Assembly (NCBI GenBank): GCA_027307235.1
Contig: DAHUXH010000002.1
Span: 1-64,000, forward strand
Length of the DNA: 64,000 nucleotides
From: Vulcanimicrobiota bacterium
GTDB taxonomy: Bacteria > Vulcanimicrobiota > Vulcanimicrobiia > Vulcanimicrobiales > Vulcanimicrobiaceae
Reading direction: 5' to 3'
The stretch's first letter is position 1, and each line of letters starts with the position of its first letter. The notes under the pieces were generated by a model. It did not search any database. It saw only the letters and a program-made list of their open reading frames with translations, and had not been told where the DNA came from. The translations under genes were made by a program, and so were the position numbers. Below are positions 60,359 to 64,000 of the stretch, piece after piece.

Positions 60359-61900
60359 TTACTCCCACTCGACGGTGGCGGGCGGTTTCGACGTGATGTC
60401 ATACGCGACGCGATTGACGCCCTGAATCTCGTTGACGATGCGTGTACTGATCCGTTCGAGCAATTCGTGCGGCAAGCGCGCCCAGTCGGCGGTCATGCCG
60501 TCTTCGCTTGTGATCGCGCGAACCGCAACCAGATTGGCGTAGGTCCGACCATCGCCCATCACGCCGACACTCTTCACCGGGGTGAGGACCGCGAAGTACT
60601 GCCACGGTTTGGGATCGAGTATGGCGGCGTCGATCTCTGCGCGCACGATCGCGTCAGCGTCGCGCACCAGCGCCAGGCGCTCTTCGGTGATGTCACCGAT
60701 GATTCGCACGGCCAGACCCGGCCCCGGGAACGGTTGGCGCTCGACGATCGCTTCGGGAAGTCCGAGCACGCGGCCGACTTCGCGCACTTCGTCCTTGAAC
60801 AGCGCACGCAGCGGCTCGATCAGCGCCAGCTTCATCTTCTCCGGCAATCCGCCGACGTTGTGATGCGACTTGATCTTGTGCCCGGCTTTGGAATCCGGCG
60901 TCTTCGATTCGATGACGTCGGGATAGAGCGTGCCCTGCACCAGGAATTGCACGTTCGGAATCTTCGCCGCCTCTTCGTCGAAGACGGCGATAAATTCGTG
61001 CCCGATGATGATGCGTTTGCGCTCGGGGTCTTCGATGCCCGCGAGTTTGTCGAGAAACCGTTTGCGCGCGTCGACCGCGATCACATTGAGGTGCAGGACG
61101 TCGCGAAACGCCTTCACCACCTGCTCCGCCTCGTTCTTACGCAACAGGCCGTGATCGACGAAGATGCACGTCAATTGCCGGCCGATCGCCCGCGACACGA
61201 GCGTCGCCGCGACGGCTGAATCGACGCCGCCGGAGAGCGCGCAGATCACATTTGCCTCGCCGACCTTTTCGCGAATCTCGGCGATGCTGCGTTCGACGAA
61301 CGATTCCATCTTCCAGTCGGAGACGATGCCCGCGATGCCGTGCAAGAAGTTGTCGAGCACCGCGCGTCCGATCTGGGTATGCGCGACCTCGGGATGAAAC
61401 TGCGTTCCGTAGATTTTGCGGCCGGCATCGCCCATCGCGGCCACACGACAGCGCTCGGTCGACGCAAGCGTGACGAAGCCTTCCGGCAACTTCACGACCG
61501 AATCGCCGTGCGACATCCAGACGCGCGATTCGAGCGGAGCGCCAGCGAAGAGCGGATCGCCGGCGCCGTCGACGTGCAGCATCGCAGGCCCGTACTCCGC
61601 CTTGGCCAGCGGCACGAGTTCTGCGTGCAATTTGCGCGCAATCAATTGCATCCCGTAGCAGATACCGAATATCGGTACGCCGCTGTTCAAGATCGCCTCG
61701 TCACAATCGGGCGCGCCCTCCACGAGCGTGCTTTCGGGGCCGCCGCTCAGGATGAAGGCGACGGGTTGGCGCGCTTTGAGCGACTCCCACGTCGCGTCAT
61801 ACGGAACGATCTCGCAGTAGATGCCGATTTCGCGCACGCGGCGCGCGATCAGTTGGCTATACTGCGCCCCGAAGTCAAGGACGAAGACGGTGGCCGGCAT
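60359..61900 (-). CDS. guaA: GMP synthase (glutamine-hydrolysing)
   Basis: 513 residues. Glutaminase domain with nucleophile Cys in FGICYGMQL and the FHPEVAHT His-x-Glu; ATP pyrophosphatase loop [13 protein letters not shown]; dimerisation domain with [18 protein letters not shown] and the C-terminal [18 protein letters not shown]. It converts XMP to GMP. It lies 8 bases after tpx. Confidence 0.96.
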   Translation of the reverse strand: MPATVFVLDFGAQYSQLIARRVREIGIYCEIVPYDATWESLKARQPVAFILSGGPESTLVEGAPDCDEAILNSGVPIFGICYGMQLIARKLHAELVPLAKAEYGPAMLHVDGAGDPLFAGAPLESRVWMSHGDSVVKLPEGFVTLASTERCRVAAMGDAGRKIYGTQFHPEVAHTQIGRAVLDNFLHGIAGIVSDWKMESFVERSIAEIREKVGEANVICALSGGVDSAVAATLVSRAIGRQLTCIFVDHGLLRKNEAEQVVKAFRDVLHLNVIAVDARKRFLDKLAGIEDPERKRIIIGHEFIAVFDEEAAKIPNVQFLVQGTLYPDVIESKTPDSKAGHKIKSHHNVGGLPEKMKLALIEPLRALFKDEVREVGRVLGLPEAIVERQPFPGPGLAVRIIGDITEERLALVRDADAIVRAEIDAAILDPKPWQYFAVLTPVKSVGVMGDGRTYANLVAVRAITSEDGMTADWARLPHELLERISTRIVNEIQGVNRVAYDITSKPPATVEWE

Positions 61901-61908
61901 GGAATCGA

Positions 61909-62445
61909 CTATTTCGCAGCCGCGAGCGCTGCTTCGATCACCTTGTCGTAGTTCGGCTCGTTCGTGATCTCCGGCACGATGTCGACGAAGCGAATTGTCT
62001 TGTCTTTTCCGATGATGAAGATCGACCGTGCCAGCAGCGCCAGCTCTTTGACGAGAACGCCGTAGGCCAGGCCGAAACTGTGATCGCGGTAATCGGAGAG
62101 CATCGTCAGGGTGATGTCGCCTTCGTCGCCGCGCCAGCGCGATTGCGCGAACGGAAGGTCAACGCTGACGACGTAGGCCTGCACGCTCTCCGGCAGTTCG
62201 GCGACCCGCTCGTTGAAGGTGCGCGATTCGAGCGCACAGACGCTGGTGTCGAGCGACGGAACCGCGATGAGCAGCGCCGCACGCTTGCCGCCGTCGGTCA
62301 CCGTGTCGAGCGTGACGGGCGAGAGATCGCTTCCCCTCAAGGAAAAATCAGGCGCTTGCGCGCCGGCCTGCAACGCATTGCCGAGCAGGGTCATGGGATT
62401 GCCTTTGAACGTCACCGCTCCGGCGCGTTCGATTGTGGTCTGCAT
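61909..62445 (-). CDS. tpx: Thiol peroxidase Tpx, apparently 1-Cys
   Basis: 178 residues of the atypical 2-Cys peroxiredoxin family. The peroxidatic Cys lies in [18 protein letters not shown]. The segment [15 protein letters not shown] corresponds to the E. coli region that carries the resolving Cys (RFCGAEG), but Arg stands in its place, and the visible protein has only one Cys. It reduces lipid and other hydroperoxides; turnover would need an external thiol. Confidence 0.92.
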   Translation of the reverse strand: MQTTIERAGAVTFKGNPMTLLGNALQAGAQAPDFSLRGSDLSPVTLDTVTDGGKRAALLIAVPSLDTSVCALESRTFNERVAELPESVQAYVVSVDLPFAQSRWRGDEGDITLTMLSDYRDHSFGLAYGVLVKELALLARSIFIIGKDKTIRFVDIVPEITNEPNYDKVIEAALAAAK

Positions 62446-62484
62446 GTCGATGGGAACCTCCGTTGCGCTCGTTTCGCAGCGATA

Positions 62485-63618
62485 CTAGGTAAGCACCTCT
62501 GCAAGACGCCGCGCATCGCGTGCCGACACGACTTCCATCGCAATGCGCTCCCCGACCGAGACGTCGCGTCCCCAGCGATACGCCGAGTAGGGGGTGTAGC
62601 GGGTTCCCGGCGACCCCGGGATACGCAGCGACACATCATAGCAGACGAACTCTTTGGGCGGGCCGGCGATGATGGCGCATTGCAGCGCGAATGGTCCGAT
62701 GACGCCGGGCGGGTTCGCTTCACGCGCGGCCGCGACAAAACGTTCGCCCATCTCGAAGGCCTTCTCGAGCGTGGATTCGGTCAGCGTGGCCGCGATGTGT
62801 CCGGCTTCTTCCATGCGCATCGGCACGTTGCGCAGCGCGGCGAGCGACGACGGCGGCACGTTGCGAAAGCCTTCGAGATTCGTCTGGCGCCTGGTGTCGG
62901 TGCCCATCAACTCCAGCTCGCCCAGCATCGGTGAGAAAAAGAAGTTGAGGTTGATCGTCGGGCCGAGCAAGTACTCCTCGATCACCGCATCCTGCAAGCC
63001 TACCTGCGTCACCATTCCGGCATCGAGCAGTTGCTGCGCGGCCTCGTCGTACTCCGCCGGCGACGAGCAGAGAAAGAACGCGCGTTCAAACGTCACCTTC
63101 GCATGCGGCGCCTTCACCATGACGAGCCGATCGATCGCGCTGCGAGAAGCGAACTGCCGTGGATGGCGGATGCCGGCCTTCGCCAGCAATGCATATTGAT
63201 TGTCGGCCTCGTCGCGCTCCTCGGCGCGCAAGAGAGCGCGATTGCCGAAGAATGGAACGCGCATGCCGCGTTCGATCTCATCGTACGTGTAGCGTTGGCG
63301 CAGGTAAACTTCGAACGAACGGTTCGGCACGAAGATAGCGTTGGCGGCGAGCAAACGCTCCTGCACGTCATCGCGAAGTATGTCGGCGAAGGTGTCGATT
63401 TCGACGGTCGCATCGACGCAACCGCGCGCGGGATCGCCACGGCGGATGAAGTGCCGCGCGTAGGTTTGCTCGCGTCCTTTGGCGGTCACGACGAGATTGC
63501 GCAAGCCGGCGGCGCGCGCGCCGAACGCCACGTCGAGCGCGGAATGACTGCCGACCGAGCAGATGGTTAACCGGTCGAGATCGTAGCGAGCGAGGGCGGC
63601 GTCGACGATAGCGTTCAT
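62485..63618 (-). CDS. purP: PurP-like formate-dependent FAICAR synthetase
   Basis: 377 residues, ATP-grasp, matching archaeal PurP along its length: TICSVGSHSALDVAFGA, VVTAKGREQTYARHF, VPFFGNRALLRAEE, IEEYLLGPTINLNFFFSPM, LELMGTDTRRQTNLEGF, PPGVIGPFALQC and YSAYRWGRDVSVGERIAMEV. PurP formylates AICAR with formate and ATP in archaea; bacteria usually use PurH. The nucleotide-binding loop differs (VKAPHAKVTFERAF where archaea have a Gly-rich GARGGRG). ATG overlaps the stop of the upstream gene. Confidence 0.8.
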   Translation of the reverse strand: MNAIVDAALARYDLDRLTICSVGSHSALDVAFGARAAGLRNLVVTAKGREQTYARHFIRRGDPARGCVDATVEIDTFADILRDDVQERLLAANAIFVPNRSFEVYLRQRYTYDEIERGMRVPFFGNRALLRAEERDEADNQYALLAKAGIRHPRQFASRSAIDRLVMVKAPHAKVTFERAFFLCSSPAEYDEAAQQLLDAGMVTQVGLQDAVIEEYLLGPTINLNFFFSPMLGELELMGTDTRRQTNLEGFRNVPPSSLAALRNVPMRMEEAGHIAATLTESTLEKAFEMGERFVAAAREANPPGVIGPFALQCAIIAGPPKEFVCYDVSLRIPGSPGTRYTPYSAYRWGRDVSVGERIAMEVVSARDARRLAEVLT

Positions 63619-64000
63619 GCGTGAATCCGAATCGGAAGGTCCTCTTCAGTCGCAACGCCCGCTGCATTGCGCGCGATGATGCGCAACGGATAGGCGCGAT
63701 AGAAGATACCGGGAGCATCGAGCACGTGCAGCCGGAAGGCGAAGCGGCCGTACGACATGCGCGGAATGTTGAACGAAAAGAGATTCGTGCGCAGCTCAAC
63801 GGACGCGACGTTTGTCGAGGTGACGATCTCGCCGGAGCACCATGAACCCACGCGAAGATCGGTGTCGGAGAAGTGAATGAACACAATGACCGGCGCTGCG
63901 TCCGGTGCGCTGACGCGCGGCGACGGCGCGGCCATCGGCATTCGGCCGACGCGCGCATTCTCCGGCAGCGCCGGCGCCGTGCTCGCACACGCCGTCGTGA
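63615..64000 (-). CDS. Hypothetical protein upstream of purP, 5' end outside window
   Basis: The frame is open to the right edge; about 128 residues are visible, the last codon overlapping the purP start (ATGA). Visible text begins TTACASTAPALPEN, which would suit the end of a signal or lipobox, then VIVFIHFSDTDLRVGSW and beta strands (FRLHVLDAPGIFYRAYPLRIIARN) resembling an immunoglobulin-like domain. No family is assigned. ATG 63941 is an internal alternative. Confidence 0.45.
   Translation of the reverse strand, partial: TTACASTAPALPENARVGRMPMAAPSPRVSAPDAAPVIVFIHFSDTDLRVGSWCSGEIVTSTNVASVELRTNLFSFNIPRMSYGRFAFRLHVLDAPGIFYRAYPLRIIARNAAGVATEEDLPIRIHA

Overview
The window is a gene-dense, GC-rich stretch of a bacterial chromosome. 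It has no rRNA, CRISPR array, phage or insertion sequence, and no gene-free gap over 300 bases. A TonB-dependent receptor with its TonB-type partner, many Sec and lipoprotein signals and a periplasmic zinc peptidase set point to a diderm. BluB and a fatty-acid desaturase point to an aerobic lifestyle. The gene mix resembles an under-sampled phylum such as Eremiobacterota (WPS-2), but this is inference from gene style and no marker gene here proves it.

Region by region: 1-4.4 kb holds secreted proteins of unknown role, a class V aminotransferase and phoU. 4.6-13.3 kb holds 3-hydroxyacyl-CoA dehydrogenase, crotonase and thiolase (acyl-CoA/hydroxybutyryl-CoA metabolism) around an apparent chemoreceptor - TonB domain - TonB receptor operon preceded by a (CA)10 repeat. 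13.3-25.2 kb holds a DUF2249-CRP regulator, SRAP, DUF2079, an rsmD-coaD-coiled-coil operon, a HAD hydrolase, an M16 protease, recG, hisIE and panE. 25.2-31.2 kb holds tRNA-Cys and tRNA-Gly, four tandem periplasmic binding proteins plus a shrunken fifth copy, and a Val-Asp-Phe tRNA operon. 31.2-38.7 kb holds a thioesterase, a GGDEF protein, tRNA-Val, a desaturase, a secreted phosphoesterase and pstSCA without pstB. 38.9-43.8 kb is a thrS-lipoprotein-MFS-tsaD operon. 43.8-47.5 kb is a methionine operon (hom-metY-metX). 47.4-64 kb is mainly purine synthesis (GNAT-purN fusion, purM, purF, purD, guaA and an archaeal-type purP) with pepA, panB, bluB, a BI-1 protein, a radical SAM protein and tpx.

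The strongest new observation is in front of hom. A 29-residue open frame packed with Met and Cys codons is followed by a 16-bp GC-rich terminator hairpin, which looks like a ribosome-mediated attenuator sensing methionine and cysteine. Other regulatory signals are a shared ATTAAGAANNATTAA motif upstream of both pstS and the secreted phosphoesterase (candidate PHO box), a recurrent promoter layout that predicts leaderless or nearly leaderless mRNAs, and a large inverted repeat that covers the start codon of the CRP-type regulator. All functional calls rest on reading motifs by eye; no database search was run.
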